Positions 1-14,118 are shown, counted from the stretch's first letter. The stretch is DNA of 64,000 nucleotides from Callaeas wilsoni (GCA_013398955.1 VWPU01005271.1:94159-158158); one strand, 5' to 3'. The notes: a model not told the origin generated them from the letters alone. Numbers and translations are program-made.

Positions 1-3000
1 AAGCAGGTTCCTCACTTGACTGCTATCCCCTTCCAGCCACACACCAAGTCTCACTGACTTTCTCACACATCTCTGCCTGTGAAGACTGTGGACAACATCC
101 AAACTTGGACCTGATCCTACTTCATTCAAGTCAAGGGTAGTGTTTTCAGCAGTACTATAGAAGTAGAAATGTAGTACTGTGAAACTTGTCAGCTGCTCAG
201 CTACAACTCTCAGCACCTTTCAGAGTTAAGCCAACATCTTAGCAGTCATGCAATGAACCTGTATGCTAATAATTCAAGTTGCCATATCTGAAAAGATTAA
301 AAGCAAACACAGTTAATTGCTACTAACATTTCAGCCTTTTGCTTCCACAACAACATTGTGATCAGATGGTGAGCACTGAGCTCCTGCCTTAGATTGATGG
401 TCAATATCCACCACATCAAGATAACAAATAACATCCCTTAATGTACTTCATCATTAAGCATCCTTTTAAAATGAGCTGCCAGCATTGTTAAACTTTCTAA
501 CTCTTTGATACCAGATTGGTCAGTTCTTATTTTCCAGGTGGATAAAGCTGAACAGACCCAATGAAAAATGTTCTGTTATCAGTTCACATTTCGGTTTATC
601 AATAGCTTCAACCACATTTTCTTAGTCAAGAATACGAACCTCTGTTTTAATACAGAATATTGAAGAACCAAAGTTGTCCTCTACAAAATGAACAACGAAG
701 TTTTAGTAGCTTATTACAGTGATGCATTCGCTTGCTTCATGTTTTGATTTGAGTATTTAAACTTATATTTCTATATTCTAGTATAGAAAAGCTTTGTGAA
801 CTAGGTAAGAAAGCATAACATGTATTTTACTTTTGGAGATCAATGAAATAGAGAAGCAGCCTTAATCATGTAACTCCTCTGATCTTCATAATTGAGACCA
901 TCCCATTTGTACTGTATCTCATATGTAACCAATGAAAGAAAATGTGTGGGAGTAAATGTGTGGGAGGTGAATTTATTTGTTTTTTAGAGTTACCACAGCA
1001 GCTGGTCAGCAGGTTCAGTCCAGCCCTCTCTAGTCAAAGTAGCTCAGGACCAGACAGATTTAGATCTTTTATTAGGAGAGGTTTGGGAGGAAATGCAAAT
1101 TGTTATTCAAAAGCAGACAGCTGGAGGGCAGGAAAAGTGGGGAGCAGCCATGAACCATTAATATGTACTTGCTGGCCTGATTAGTTAACCAATGAGAAAA
1201 GAGTGGGACATGTTGTGTCTCTTACTCTTTACCTACATATATTTCTTTAGAGTATTTACATACACCCTACTGTACCTATATATGTTTTAAGAAAGGGACA
1301 CATTATACCAAAATAAAATTCCTGCCAAGTTCTGATGCGAAGTCCACCCCCTTCCTGCTCCTCTTCCTTCCCTCAAATGGACACTGCCAGCACGTTAGTG
1401 CTGAGCAACAGCTGAGAGGCGGACAAAGAAAGCGCAAAAGGACCTCAGTGTAACAGCAGTCAGGCACCCAGACACAGGAGTGACCCCCACAATAAACATC
1501 CTTCTGGCTTCCAGAGAAGAAATTAGGAGGATGAGTTAGCACAGCTGAGCTCATGTGTGTGGAGGACAGCACCACAGATCTCTGCAGGAAGAGAAAGGGC
1601 ATAGCAAAAGCCCTGTCTGCACTCATCTGATTGCCAAATGTCCCAGTTGTGTGGGGGCACCCTTGGTTTTCCCCCAGGCAGAGGGTAGGAAGCCCATGGC
1701 CTTCTGCTGCACCTGAAGAGAACTTAAAAGCAGACTGTGATTTTCAAAGCTGAAGGTAATTTGTCCTGTATTATCTCTAGGCTGCCTTCTTGGAGAATAT
1801 GTACAGAAAATAAACTTCACAGTGGAGGAATACCTTTCATGCCTTCCATACTGGAGCACACAAAGGCTCCAAAGACTTTATTAATTCAGTTCATCCGCGC
1901 GCTCAAACCTTTAGGCAGTGGGGAGTAAGCTATTTATCTTTTGGTTTCTTGTAAGGAATTCACACTAGACTTGCTGCTAAATCATTTTCCCTGTACTACT
2001 AGTACAGGAAATTAACTATAAATGAACTATGAAAACAAATCATTCTGCTGCAATTTTCCACTGATATTACTTTACAGTTTTAGTACATTTAGGAAAAGCA
2101 ATATAGATTCGAAAAAAGAGTTACAACTTATTTATATACTGATCCTTAAATTATGCCCTTTCCTCTTTTAACAGGCCTTACTTATAAGATATTTCTTGCT
2201 TATTTTGCAGAGCTATACTGAAGCTGGAACCATCCTTATGACTACAGCACCGTAGCATGGTTTCACAGTTGACACTGAAGATAATTTCATTCTGAGGCTA
2301 CTGTTTACTGAAATCTGTGGGAGAGGAGATAAAAGTCAGTTTCGTGTATTCTTTACTATATAGCAAACAGCTTCTGATGTTTATATAAGTGGTGATATTG
2401 AGATATTCTGTGCTTTTTCAGTAGTTACTGATTTTTTTTTCATAATTTCCTCCCTGTGCAAACACTACTGCATTTCTTTAGAAAGATTAAGCACCAAGGA
2501 TTTATGCCTTCATTAAGGTCCATGTTTTTTACCCGTTTGAAGAAATAAGAGATGGTGTGCTTTAAAGATGAACTATGCAGTTTGTTTTGAAAATTTTTTT
2601 TGAGCAACACACAGGGGTAATTGTGGAGAAGCTCTACAGTTTGGGGGGGAGATCTACTCCATACTGTTTGAAACTCCCTTGATAAGTCTTACACCAAAAG
2701 ATTGTCAAATTATTTGACATAGAAAATCTGCTGAGAGATATTTCTTGAAATATAGTAACTAAGAGTATGTATTCTGCAAGTTGGGGGTTTTTAATACATA
2801 TTTACAGGGCAAAGAAATTAGAAATTACAATGCTCTGAGCTAAACACAAACAGCAAAACATTTATTTTACCCCTCTGTAATGTGTTTATTTTAAGAAATA
2901 TAAATCATTTAGCTAACACATTTGTGCATTCACATCAGGGCTGGCTTCTGAAGCACTAAGTGGGAGCTGGAGTGGGCCACAAACTGAGTGTCTTTCAGCT

Positions 3001-5654
3001 GAAGGCAAGGGCAGGTCTCCTGTGCTGCAAAGAGCAGGCAGTAAACATCTCGTTCTCCCCACTTTACAGCAGAAGAGCTGTGTGGAAATGAGGTTTTCCA
3101 CCACTACAGATTGTAGGCTACAGTCATACCCATCAATTTTAATGCAGTTTACCATTTAAATAGCTAGAGCCAGATTCTACAGTTAAGGATTTGGAGCTGA
3201 AGTCCTTAAAGGTTGAGTGGGAGTAGAGCATGCTGCTGGTTTTTTTGCAGCAGTACAGTGGTAGGTGTTAGAAGTGAAGAAACCAATTTTCTTTTGTCAC
3301 AAAAACCATGTAAATCTACAAATTGAAATCTCAATTCAAAAGGAGTTTTCTGTGAGAAATATTGAACCAGATGTTTTTGTGTAAAGTTCCACCTTCACTG
3401 AATTCAGTAGATAAAACATCCCTTCCTTCACTAGAGGCACCATTTCACTTTTTGTTCGAATTTCTCCCAAATTAACATTTCCCTACAGAAAATATTTAAA
3501 GCAACTCTTTTTCTCCCCCCCCCTCTTTTTTTTTTTTTTCCATTTCCTTCCCCCTCCCCCCAGTAGGAATCACTTTTTTCGCCAGAAGCACTTTGGTCAG
3601 ACCTACAAAGGAGCTGCAGACAGAAGCCATGAACAGATGTCCTCTTTGGGATCCTGCTGTGAGTTGGAAGGGGTTACCACTCTCAGCTGCTCAGCACCAT
3701 TCCATGCTCTCCTCATTAAGGATCACCCCCACTGATGTGCTCATTGAACAGTTTGTATGAACACTTCCTACATGGCGCAGCTTCTGGCTGAGCCTGTTAT
3801 CTTGGTACGGACCAACGATGAGCAAAACAAATGGAGCTGATTTTTGCTTAAAACAAACGAGGGAGCTCCTACACAAGTGGCGTGAGTAGATGGAGAGGGC
3901 AGCAGCCTTTGGCAGGGAAAGTACAGCAAGCAGCTAAAGACTGGAGCTTATTTTGGTGACATGGCTGGGTTTGGAGAAGTCTGTCCATGGCTCAGACTCG
4001 CAGTTCCTCCAGTAATGTAATGGATGCAGAGTTACCCAGGCATCAGAAGGAATCTGGCTGCAAGAGCCAGATTCAACTAAAAGAGCATTTGTCCCAAAGG
4101 TGGTAGCAGAGACACGGAAAGCTACTAAGGAATTACAGAAAACAGCTACCCAAGCTGCAGTTCAATAAGAATCACAAGTAAATTAATGACAGTGTAACTT
4201 CCCTACAAAAAATACGTTCTTGTAGATTCCTGAGCATTGGCATCCTCTGACTACTTTACAGCTCTTGGGTGTATTTTGGTCCGTGAAATCTGCCTGATGT
4301 GCTGGAACCCAACTGCCCTCACCAGACAAGCAAACAAGCAAACCTCCACGGCCATGCAATTCTTTCAGGAATTAAGAAACATTCATAGGGGTTCTCACAT
4401 CTTCCTAACGACAACAAACAGTTAGTCAAGTTACCTTTGTTAAGCAAACCAATTTTCATTGCTTTCATTCAAACGGCCTTAAAATAGAATTCTTGCCTGC
4501 TTTATTTTGTCAGATGCAAAGAAAACTGAGAAACTGTATCCATTGTTGCTTAAAAGAGCTTATTAGTGAAACAAAGACCTTTTTTTTCCAGTGAGTGCTG
4601 TTTGTGCAGTTACTTCATGACATTTATTTGGATTCCGTCCCAGGGGAAAAAGGCCAAATTCAGTTTCAGCATTTGCCTACTACAGCATAAACAGTCATTA
4701 GTTAACAGATCTTTTTTGGCGGTCTTTATGTAGCCTCCAACATCAAAGCACGTGATATCCATGAAATAATCAAAGCAACATATGTACACTGAAGCACTGT
4801 ACGTACATTATTTTTCAGTAGCCTAGCAATCCTCAGAAATTTGAAGAGGTTCTCCTAGGCCTTGAGCCAAAGCTCTTGGAAGCTGATGCTTTTTTTTTTT
4901 CCCTTTGACTTCAATAGATGCCGAGTCTGGTCGTCAGATAATCACTGCCATGTTAATGGCAAGCTACTTTCCATTTTTGTATTAATTTCCTGCTCAAGGA
5001 AGATACAGGACCAAAAGCACTGGAGAATGAAATCATTTGCCCTGTTTCTACACAGGGCAGAGAAAGCCTGGGTAACAGCAGCCACATCCCCCCTTAGGGC
5101 TTCACTGATTCATCCTAACCATGGCACAGAAGAGCGAGTGGATCCTTCCTTTGCCACAGCTTTTTCCCTTATGAAGGGTAGCATTAGCAGTACAAAAACC
5201 TGCTAAAATCATGGTGGTTTTTTTGCTGTATCGACTGGAACTGGGAACAAGGCCAATTTATTTTTTCCTCTAACGCCATGCTGCTGGCAGTCATTTCTCC
5301 TCTAGGTGCAAGTTTTTAGGGAAATGCTGGCTATCTCAATGGTGGCTGTCTCATACCTGACTTTGCCTCCCATTTTTCTACATCCTGCCACATCACTGGC
5401 ACTGCCTATACTCTCGAATCTTGCGTAACATCACGGTTCTTTTCCAGGTTGTTCAAAGCCAAAAAAAAAAAAAAATCCAGCCAAAACTAATAACCATTTG
5501 CCAATGCTCCTAACATGAAGAACTGACATTATATGACATGAGTCGGGGGGAAAACCTTTTCCTGCTGTTAGCAGCAGAGAGTCCTTCTGCTCTTGCTCTG
5601 CATTTGGTCCTGGGCACTGCTGAGACCTGGCTTTTGAACAACCCAGAAGTGCAT
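1..5654. other. Non-coding DNA, probable KCNQ1 intron 15 (part)
   Basis: AT-rich sequence with no recognisable exon, RNA gene or transposon. The only notable local feature is a pyrimidine-rich C/T tract near 3511-3561. A 13-14 base A run lies at about 5461-5475. Its place inside KCNQ1 is inferred from the absence of exon 16 in the window, not shown directly. Confidence 0.5.
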
Positions 5655-6244
5655 CTATAAAGCATCAGGCCAGCAGAACAAGGGAGGTGATCCTGTCCCT
5701 CTGCTCTGCCCTGATGAGACCCCACCTGCAGTGCTGCATTCAGCTCTGGGGTCCCCAGCATGGGAAGGACATGGACCTGTTGGAATGAGTCCAGAGCAGG
5801 CCCACCAAGATGATTAGAAGGATGGAGCACATCTCCTGTGATGAAAGGCTGAGAGAGTTGGAATTGTTCAGCCTGGAGGAGAAAAGGCTTTGGAGTGACC
5901 TAATTGTAGCCTTCCAGTACCTGAAGGGAGCCTACAGGAAAGTCCCTATAGAGAGGGACAATTCATAAGGACATGTAGTGACAAGACAAGGGGGAATGGC
6001 CTCAAACTGAGAGTAGGTTTAGATTAGATATTAGGGAGAAATTGTTTACTGTGAGGCAGTGGAACGGGTTGCCCAGAGAAGCTGTGGAAGCCCCATCCCT
6101 GGCAGTGTTCGAGACCAGGTTGGATGGGGCTTTGAGCAACCTGGTCTAGTGGAAGGTTCACTGCCCATGGCAGGGGGTTTGGAACTGGGTGATCTTTAAG
6201 GTCCCTTTCAACCCCGGCCATTCCATAATTCTATGATTCTATGA
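5655..6244 (+). mobile_element. CR1 LINE, 5'-truncated, intact 3' end
   Basis: A CR1 non-LTR retrotransposon fragment in plus orientation. It starts inside the end of ORF2 (the segment reading GGTGATCCTGTCCCTCTGCT), passes through the highly conserved 3' region (GGTTGCCCAGAGAAGCTGTG, the CTGCCCATGGCAGGGGGTTT block, and the GATCTTTAAGGTCCCTTTCA block) and ends in two copies of ATTCTATG-like repeat, the CR1 3' signature. The reading frame is broken, so it is a dead copy. CR1 elements are characteristically truncated at the 5' end on insertion. The start is approximate. Confidence 0.95.
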
Positions 6245-6704
6245 AAAGTTCATTGTCTGAAATGGCTATGAATACAAGGCCTGATATGATTAAATGAAAT
6301 CTATTTTAATGACAGAAATTTGCAATGTGTGCTGGCAAAAAGGCACAGCAGAGAAATTTTGCTGAAGCTGAAAGAGGTGGTGGAGTTGGCTTGGGAGGAA
6401 CATAGATACCTCCGGAGAGTGAAACCTAAAACTAAACCCCCATAAGAGCTCATGGTAAGTAGTCTATTGTTAGCCGAGTAAAAACAGAATTCTGAAAAAG
6501 AGTGTGAGAGAGCAGGAGAGTTAGTGCACGGGTAAAGGACTGCAACAAGGTTTAAATTTCACAAGAAGCAACTGATGGAATAAAGACAGTATTCCAAAAT
6601 ATATAAAATCCATGGGGATCGAACAGCAAAACATAATTAATTTAAAAATAAGATAAATTTGAGACATACTTGAAGGTTGAAAATAAAATGATTTTAGTGG
6701 AACT

Positions 6705-6790
6705 ATTAAAGGCAAGATCCAAATCCCATTGAAGTTGGTGGAAAGACAATCACTGACTCCTACAGTGCTGGACCAGGACCAAGGAGAACA
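6705..6790. repeat. Possible ancient amniote interspersed repeat remnant
   Basis: The stretch containing ATCCCATTGAAGTTGGTGGA followed by ATCACTGACT and a GGACCAGGACCA end resembles a very common old reptile/bird repeat in which CCATTGAAGTCAATGG-like blocks recur. Orientation and family cannot be fixed by eye. Confidence 0.35.
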
Positions 6791-9377
6791 ACAAAGAAAT
6801 TTCCAATGACTGAAAAAGTATCAAGAAAATCTCAGTGGTTTCTTCACATCTGTGTTTGATAACAAAGAACACTGGTGACATTCATGAAGGATGCGTTTCT
6901 GCGTACTAATGAGGACAAAGTAAAGGAATCTGTGAAGAAACCAAGTACAGGAACAAAATAAAGACAGATAAGTAATAATGGATTATACCCACAGATGAAG
7001 CACAGTATTTTTGGAGTTTATCTGTGCACTGTATAATTTTTCCTGCCACGTTGAGGAAAGTCTTAGAAATTGGTACTCCAGAGCATCTCTGAGCACACTA
7101 GGCACCTAATAATTGAATGTCAGTTGCTAAAAATAAAATAGAAGGCTAATTTTAAAAATAAATTTCTCTTTTTAAGGGACTTTTATATATTTTGGCCAAA
7201 TATTAGTAAATGAAATTGAAATTTTTAGCTATTATTTTTAGAAACATTCCCTGTACAAAAAACAAGCCATGACATGATTTGTGATGAGACAGAAAGTATT
7301 TGGACTGAAGGTCTGGACTCTCTCTTGTTTCTGGTTACTTTTATATATAAACGAAAAAAAAAGCCACATCAACAATAAGCAAGCTAAAATATATCTGAAT
7401 ATGAAATACCATGTGTATTGGACAGAGAGCACACTCACTGGATTTAAATATGCCATTATCAGTATGAGCTCAGGCGTGTCTGAACAAAATACTCAGTATC
7501 TTTCTGTACGAACATGCCCACTAGCAATCCATGGCTCCTTGTCTCAACACATCCTTAGGAACTGCAATGAATTGTAGAAGTATAATTTTCTAGGCTACCA
7601 CCTTAATCATTCCTTGTTGTATGCTGGGCTATTCCTTTGTTCCCACTGTCCCAGCTGAATGCAGAAGTCTGGTCTGGTGAATAACTAGGGGTTAACTGCA
7701 AATTGCTAAGGGTGTTTTGTACACTGCTTTGCTGTTAATTGTTTTTTACCTGCCATGCCTGTTCCAGCTAGAGACGTTGGGAAAGACAGGACAGACACCA
7801 GTAAAGCTGCATATGCACTGCAGTGGAAGAAATAAAGTGGCATTTGCAAAGTCAGATGCTAAAAGCTATTTAAGAGAAAATCTTCAGTATGCTCTTCCTT
7901 TAGGTAAAGCAGAAAAAACCAGACCATGCAGAGACATAAACATGCAGAGCTACTCCACGAGCCCAAACTGGCTGCAATTCTTCCATCAGTCAGTCCCTGT
8001 GAAATCTGCTATAATCTCATGACCCAGCTGTGAACCGTTCCCTTAAAAAGCAATTCCTCTGGGTATTGGGTTTCTGATTATCCAAGACAGCCAGACGCAA
8101 ACAGAAGACCTGCAGCACATTTCAGGTGCTATTGAAATGCAAATACATATAAGGTATATTCTTTCTACTTCTCCTGGAGACACATATTTCAAGCAATTTC
8201 ATTTGCAATGCAAATTTATTATGGGAAAATATTGTGCTCTAAAGTTAGAAAGCAGTAACTTACTCTTAAAGGTCTACAGACTTTATCCTGATTTCTGCCT
8301 GCTAAGAACCAGGAAGACTTTAGACCTCTGTGGTTGCACAGATAGGATTGCAAAAATGCCCTGCAGTACAAGCTCCTAGACTTCACTCTGAGCTGCTTTA
8401 AATGTCCAAAAAGATGTTGCCTCTGGCTCTCCATCGTTTCCTCTGGGAGACAAGTTCTATTATGTCAGAGCTTTTCTCCCTGTTCTGTTATACATAGTCC
8501 CTACCGATATTTAATGATATAAACCACAATAGATGGCTGGCAGAGCATTGTGGTAAGTTACTAGCAACATTTGTAGGCATTTAGAAACTTGAAAAATCTT
8601 GGAAGAATCCTCTAGTGTGGATTGTAACTAAAAGAAAAGGGAACCACAGAGGTAATACTAGAGATATTTTTGTCCTATTTGAAAGTAGGACCTGTCACTG
8701 GTACCAAAAACCTAAGAAAGATTTTATTAATAAGATGAGAGTCAAGGAAAACCTCTCCCAACACATAATCTTTTGGCCTGCTTTCACAAAAAACTCACAA
8801 AACCAAAACCAACCTTCCTCCCTACAACATTTTGTATATGCTGCTCTTTCAAGGAAAGGCAGAGTAGCAGGTGATGGTATTTCATGGTGTCACGTCCTGT
8901 CTGCAAATTCCCGAGGGAAAGTCCCAGTTTGGGATTCCAACAGGGAACATCAGCCCGGTGTCCATTAGCAACTAGCTGACTGTACAGATTTGGCAGGTGC
9001 CAGCTACAGGTGTGGGGCTGGATGCCTGACTGAAGAGGCATATCACTCAATCTGACCTCGAGACAAAAGCTTCCAACACATTTGCTCTATAGAGGTGAAG
9101 TTCAATGTCTCTGAAATCCTTCTCTTGAACTCTGACACTAACCTCTGATAGGTATTTAAGTGTTCCACTCCCACTGACTACAATGGCATTTACATACCTC
9201 TCAGTACCTGCCCGAACGACAGCTACTTGCTTGAATAATTTAAAACCTGATCCCAAGTGCTATTTATGCCTTTCTGTCTTCCCAGCCATTCCAAAATCCT
9301 GATATTTCACTCTCTTTAGACCACAGCTACCAAGACTCAAGCACAGCTTTTGCAAATCCCTTCCCCTTTGCTGCTCA

Positions 9378-9600
9378 CGTTCCCTGGCTGTGAACGAGGA
9401 CAGTGATGTATGACGTGCTTTGGCTGATGATGGCCCAGCCCGCGCTGCCCCGGCTCAGCCCGCTGCAGGGAACGCTACGGGATTTTCTTACATGGAACAC
9501 AAACAGTGCCCCTGAGCTGTGCCCCGATCCCCAGCAGCGATGCTGGCGAAACTCGTAATGCCAAAGCTCAAGCGACGGGAGCTCGAGGCTGAGTTTTTGT
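9378..9600. promoter_or_regulatory. CpG-rich patch, candidate regulatory element
   Basis: Counting by eye, 16 CpG dinucleotides fall in 9361-9600, while most of the surrounding intron has few. The patch includes a cAMP-response-like TATGACGTGC and a GC-rich core (CCCGCGCTGCCCCGGCTCAG). About 140 bp further on, near 9740, is a TATAAATA-like motif. It could be an enhancer or a small promoter. No transcript evidence is available from the sequence alone. Confidence 0.3.
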
Positions 9601-12600
9601 CATAGCTTGCATTGTATAACAGGGTCTGGAGAGCTGCTGATTTCTGAGCAAGAGGGTATTAAATAGAATTCAACGGCTTAAGGGCCAGGGGATGACGACT
9701 TCTGCGAGATTTTAATGAATAGACATTACGGCTCAGACTATAAATAAGTCACTTAAAGGACTGGTATGTACACACACTCGTGTAACATTCCTGCTGATTT
9801 TATTTCCTGCAATTATGGCCTCTGGGTGAAACAACAGCTCCCAGTAATGGGGTGGGGACTGCGCTGGCCAAGCACCCTCTCCAAGGTGCTCTCCTCCACG
9901 CAGGCTTGGCACACAAAAAGGGATGGGCTAAACTCAAGCACATGGAAGTTTAAAAAAAACCCCACTTCAATAATTCAGTACTTTCAAAATTTCACAGAGT
10001 TTATAAAAGGAAATATGAAATGCTTGTCTATATTTAGGTCACTTGTATAGGGCTGCTTTTACTTTGTAAATCTATCACCTCTCTTTTTCTCCCCCCCAGT
10101 CCTCTCCATTCAAGTCAGCGGCCTTTCATTTTTTCCTTCATAGACTTAAAAGCACTGTTTTGGTGTCTGGCATAGTCTTCTGGAACTTCATTCTACCTTA
10201 AAGTTTTGGTAGGGGAAGCTGGAAGGGTTTCCAGGTAAAAAAGCAAGAAAGTTCCTTTCTATAAAAATCTTCTTTTAAATTCGAAATTTCAGAAAAGTAG
10301 CAAAACTTGTAACAAGAGTTCAGATCCCAGGTCCACACCAGAAGCTGGAGGACCACCAGGTCTGAACCTTCTCCTTGGAGCCTTTTACTTCCAAGTTCCC
10401 AGCTGGGCTAAAAGAATGTTCCAGAGATGAGTGGGTAAAGCTGGTGTACCTGTATACTTTGATAGAGATTTCCTCCTTTTTTATGTTTGCTGAACCCAAA
10501 AATCCAGGTCATGGAGGAAGACCCAAATCAAATAGCAAACTGAGTTGGTGAGGGAATCTACAAATGACCATGCCAGGGAAAAAATGTGCAACTTTAACAC
10601 ACTTATCAGTTGGTTTTATGACTTTTCCTGGGGACAACAAAGCGTGGACAAAATAGTTCTTTTGGAAGAGATTTGAAAGGGAAACAGTGATGGATCAGTA
10701 TATAAATAGTACTTAATATAAAGTATGTTATAGTGCTTCTCCAAAATATGCCTGAATTTTTATATGCTCAGCTTTGAGATCTATTTTAAATAGTTAAATT
10801 AAACAGGAGTTTTGCTAGTGACATCTGACTGACTAGGGCTTGACCATAGCTTTGTCACACATTATTAAAGCCCAAGTTTCTAAAATATGGTTTCTTGTGC
10901 TTTTCAACATCCACGTAGCCTAAAGGAGTTCCCTTGTACTGTCACTGTATTTCTTTTTACCACTCACTTCTAACAATTTCCTGTTTATCTAAAAATTTTT
11001 GGAGAATATATACTGAGTATCTCTGAGTCTTCCTAGAGCTCTGACCGACAAGTCTACAGGGAAGTCTAAAACCAGCCAGGACTCCATGAGAGTTACACAC
11101 CAGCTGGGAAGTTTCTTTGTGTCTTGCTACTGCCAAATGTAGGTGCGGTGCTACAAAATATTTAGTCTCTTTCATTTTTATGTTCATCCAATAGATGCCA
11201 GCACTCATTTACTCTTAATCTAAAAATAAAACTCGTTCACACACGACAAAAATACTCCTCACTATAATCATGATGTGAAATGCCTTTGCCTTCAGAAACT
11301 CTGAGCTGCTGCTGAATGTAGTGGTATGGTTTTAAAGCTATCTTAAAAAGAACGAACAGCAGCAAGTATTTAGCTTTACGTTAGTTTTAGCAAGGAAAGT
11401 GTTGTTTTCTTGGCTGCACAGACAGGCAAAATGAAGAAAAGGGAGATCATCCTCCTAGAGAGCCAAGACATACTCGGCACACTGCACAGCAGGGCTCTTC
11501 TATAAGAAGATAGAACAACAATGCTTAAAGTACAGAATAATGTTCATTTTTTTTCCATTTTAAACAAGAAAGTGAACTGTGTCAAGCTAGGACATCGGTG
11601 AATAAAAGGAATTTTTTTCAATAACATACAAAAATCACGCAGGTAAGTTAAAAATCTTTCAGAACTAAGGACTATTCTGGTCAGAGAAACTGTGAGCTGA
11701 GGGAGCCTCTCTGGAACAAACTCAGCATCGCCACCTGAAGCTAGATTTGACAGAAACACAACCTCTGCATGCGGTAGGTAGGGCCAGCCTTAGTTTCTTG
11801 AGTGGTCTCTTTGATGTTACTAATTGTATGCTGTATTTTAGAACTCAGAATAAAATGGTGGCCAGTGGGCTCTTTGATGAGGTATTATTCATAAGCAAAT
11901 GGGGAGGTTACTGTGAGGACGTGCTGCGTGTGGCTGAGGTTAAACACACCAAAACAACAGTTCTGGTTTCTAATTTGAGCAACACAGCAATTACTTCTCT
12001 CTGACCTACCTGGAAACCAAACAGAAGAGTTCATCCCCTCCTTTTATTGACCAGACAAGTTTAGTCACACGTTTTACTTATCCTATCATCACCACCTAAT
12101 TGCTTACAAATCTTCAAAATTAGCCTGATACTCTGACAGACTTAATATGGAAATGTTAATAAAAATACATTATAGAGTTGCTGTCTTCATCCAAACTAAA
12201 CGAAACATAACCTCACTTTAGGGTCTTCATATTCCCTTAATATTACTGCAAAAGTGCTTTTCAAAACAAGATTTTATTCAATTGACTGCTATATTTTTTG
12301 AGTGCAGGATGAGCAGGAACAATCCAGGAGGCAGGTGATCCTGCACTTGGAACCTGATCTAGGGGTTGGTAACTATATGCTGCAGATAGGCAGGATGCCA
12401 AAGAAACTACAGGCTCTACAATTCTCTTACTCCAGAGCCCATTTTCTAAGGAAATGGAAGACTGTGAAAACTAGTGGCTAGCATGGAAGGCAAAGAGAGC
12501 AGAAATCAAAGAACCAAAGCATACCCTTGGGTGAGACGATCACAACAAGCTCTACCTGTTCATTGGGCCTTGCTCGTTCATTTGGTGACATCTGGGTCAG

Positions 12601-12687
12601 TCAACCCTTACTACCTCTGGTCTTTGCTTTTGCTGTTGTGATAAATACTGAGCCCATTATTGTGAATGGTTTTGTGAATGACAGACA

Positions 12688-12765
12688 CCTGTGGGCAATG
12701 CACCCACAAAAACCTATACTTGTTTTCAAGAATGCCTTGCCCACAGGCACCTGTATAGGTTTTGG
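12688..12765. repeat. Pair of crossing inverted repeats
   Basis: CCTGTGGGCAATGC (12688-12701) pairs with GCCTTGCCCACAGG (12734-12747) at 13 of 14 positions. AAAACCTATAC (about 12709-12719) pairs exactly with GTATAGGTTTT (12753-12763). The arms come in the order a, b, a', b', which is a pseudoknot-type arrangement rather than a nested hairpin. Confidence 0.6.
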
Positions 12766-13068
12766 CCCACTCTGCAGCACTTGCTGCTAAATGCAGAAAA
12801 CATGTCAGCTTAATTCAGTTTCTAGAATGCACATTACTCATCTGTTCCTGAAGTAAACAATGCTGATGTCAAGGTACGCGACTCTGATGTCCCAAGCCTG
12901 GAGCTTGAACAGCACCCAGAGATATTGAAGGACCTCTTCTTGAGGTACTCTTCCCTCAGAAAGCAGGCTGACATTGTTTCTAGCATTCCCACTCACCAGT
13001 CCCTTCAAGTTCTAACCCTTCTAGCAAGCAACACCACTGCAGAAAGCGAGCAGCAGACTGAGCTCCAT

Positions 13069-13106
13069 GGGCTCCATGACGGAACATGGGCTCCATGACG
13101 GAACAA
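13069..13106 (+). repeat. 19-bp tandem duplication
   Basis: Two adjacent copies of GGGCTCCATGACGGAACAT, differing only at the last base (T in the first, A in the second). A partial third unit (GAGCTCCATG) lies just before them. Confidence 0.85.
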
Positions 13107-14028
13107 ACGCGAGCCCGTCAAACTGCAGCTGTCGGCTGCTGGGGCCAGAAAACAGAGTTTTCTTTGCTGCAACCGGTCCAGGCTTGCCCAGAGTGACGTG
13201 TGCCAGACGCTGCCTGCTGAGTGCTAGGGGAGGGTGAATGGTGTGGAGGCCAGTGCTTCATTTTGAACTTGGAACTGGCACTTCCAAGGCAAAGCAGAGA
13301 TCTCATCATAGCCTGTGAGGTGGTGCTCAGATCCCTGTCTCTTATACATGCTTCTGCTCTCAGACAACATTAACAAGCCAAGCCCTTTAGACTTCTTTGG
13401 AAATCCAGGCCCTAATCCACAGAATGACGTTTATTGCCTATTTCTAACCATATTTTCTGCCATTGTATGACTTGCTTCCAGCCTAGTAGTACCTGTGTTA
13501 AAATCCTGTTCACCCTGGAGTTCACACACTATGGTGAACTCCCTATGGTATGGATATTGTCCAAAGGTTTTTCCGTAAAAGACACTCACAGCAGTGTGTC
13601 TCACTGGTAAAAGCAGTGAACTGTGTTACCATCTGACCAACTGCTGATGCGCATCTCTGATTTTCCTGGCTTTAAGGAAATTTAAGTGTTCTGGGCACAG
13701 CATCAACATTCTGGCAATTTTCTTATACTTTGACTTTCTCAAGGACGAAAGTAGAAGAATACAGAAACTGTTTCATGGACAGAGTCACTTTGGATTCAAT
13801 TTTGCAGGTTTGGATGGTATTAATGCAACCAATAAAACAGAAAACCTTTTCACATCAGTATCTCAGTATATGCTTTTCTTTTTGTAGTGTTATTCTCATC
13901 CTGTGTCAGACAAAAATTTACTGCAATTCCGAAATGCTGAAAATATTTTCAGAGGATGTGATTAAATAGAAAAAACCCAAACCAAACAGAAAATAAAATC
14001 CACACAAAGATAAATAAGACAACATTCC

Positions 14029-14118
14029 TCATGGTAGACTTGGCAGTGCTGGGTTAATGATTGGACTTGATGATCTTAAAGGTCTTTTCCAACTCTAAAT
14101 GATCCTGTGGTTCTATGA
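14029..14118 (+). mobile_element. CR1 LINE 3'-end remnant
   Basis: A short, diverged CR1 tail in plus orientation: the TTGGACTTGATGATCTTAAA and GGTCTTTTCCAACTCTAAAT blocks followed by TCCTGTGGTTCTATGA. Only about the last 90 bases of the element are present. Confidence 0.85.

Larger units (their letters stand above)
6245..14028. other. Non-coding DNA between CR1 copies
   Basis: No gene recognised. It contains a possible very old repeat remnant at about 6705-6790 (contains ATCCCATTGAAGTTGGTGGA), a CpG-rich patch at 9378-9600, a crossing pair of inverted repeats at 12688-12765 and a 19-bp tandem duplication at 13069-13106. The longest open frames, for example 8615-8968 and 12527-12790, look random. 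Confidence 0.5.
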
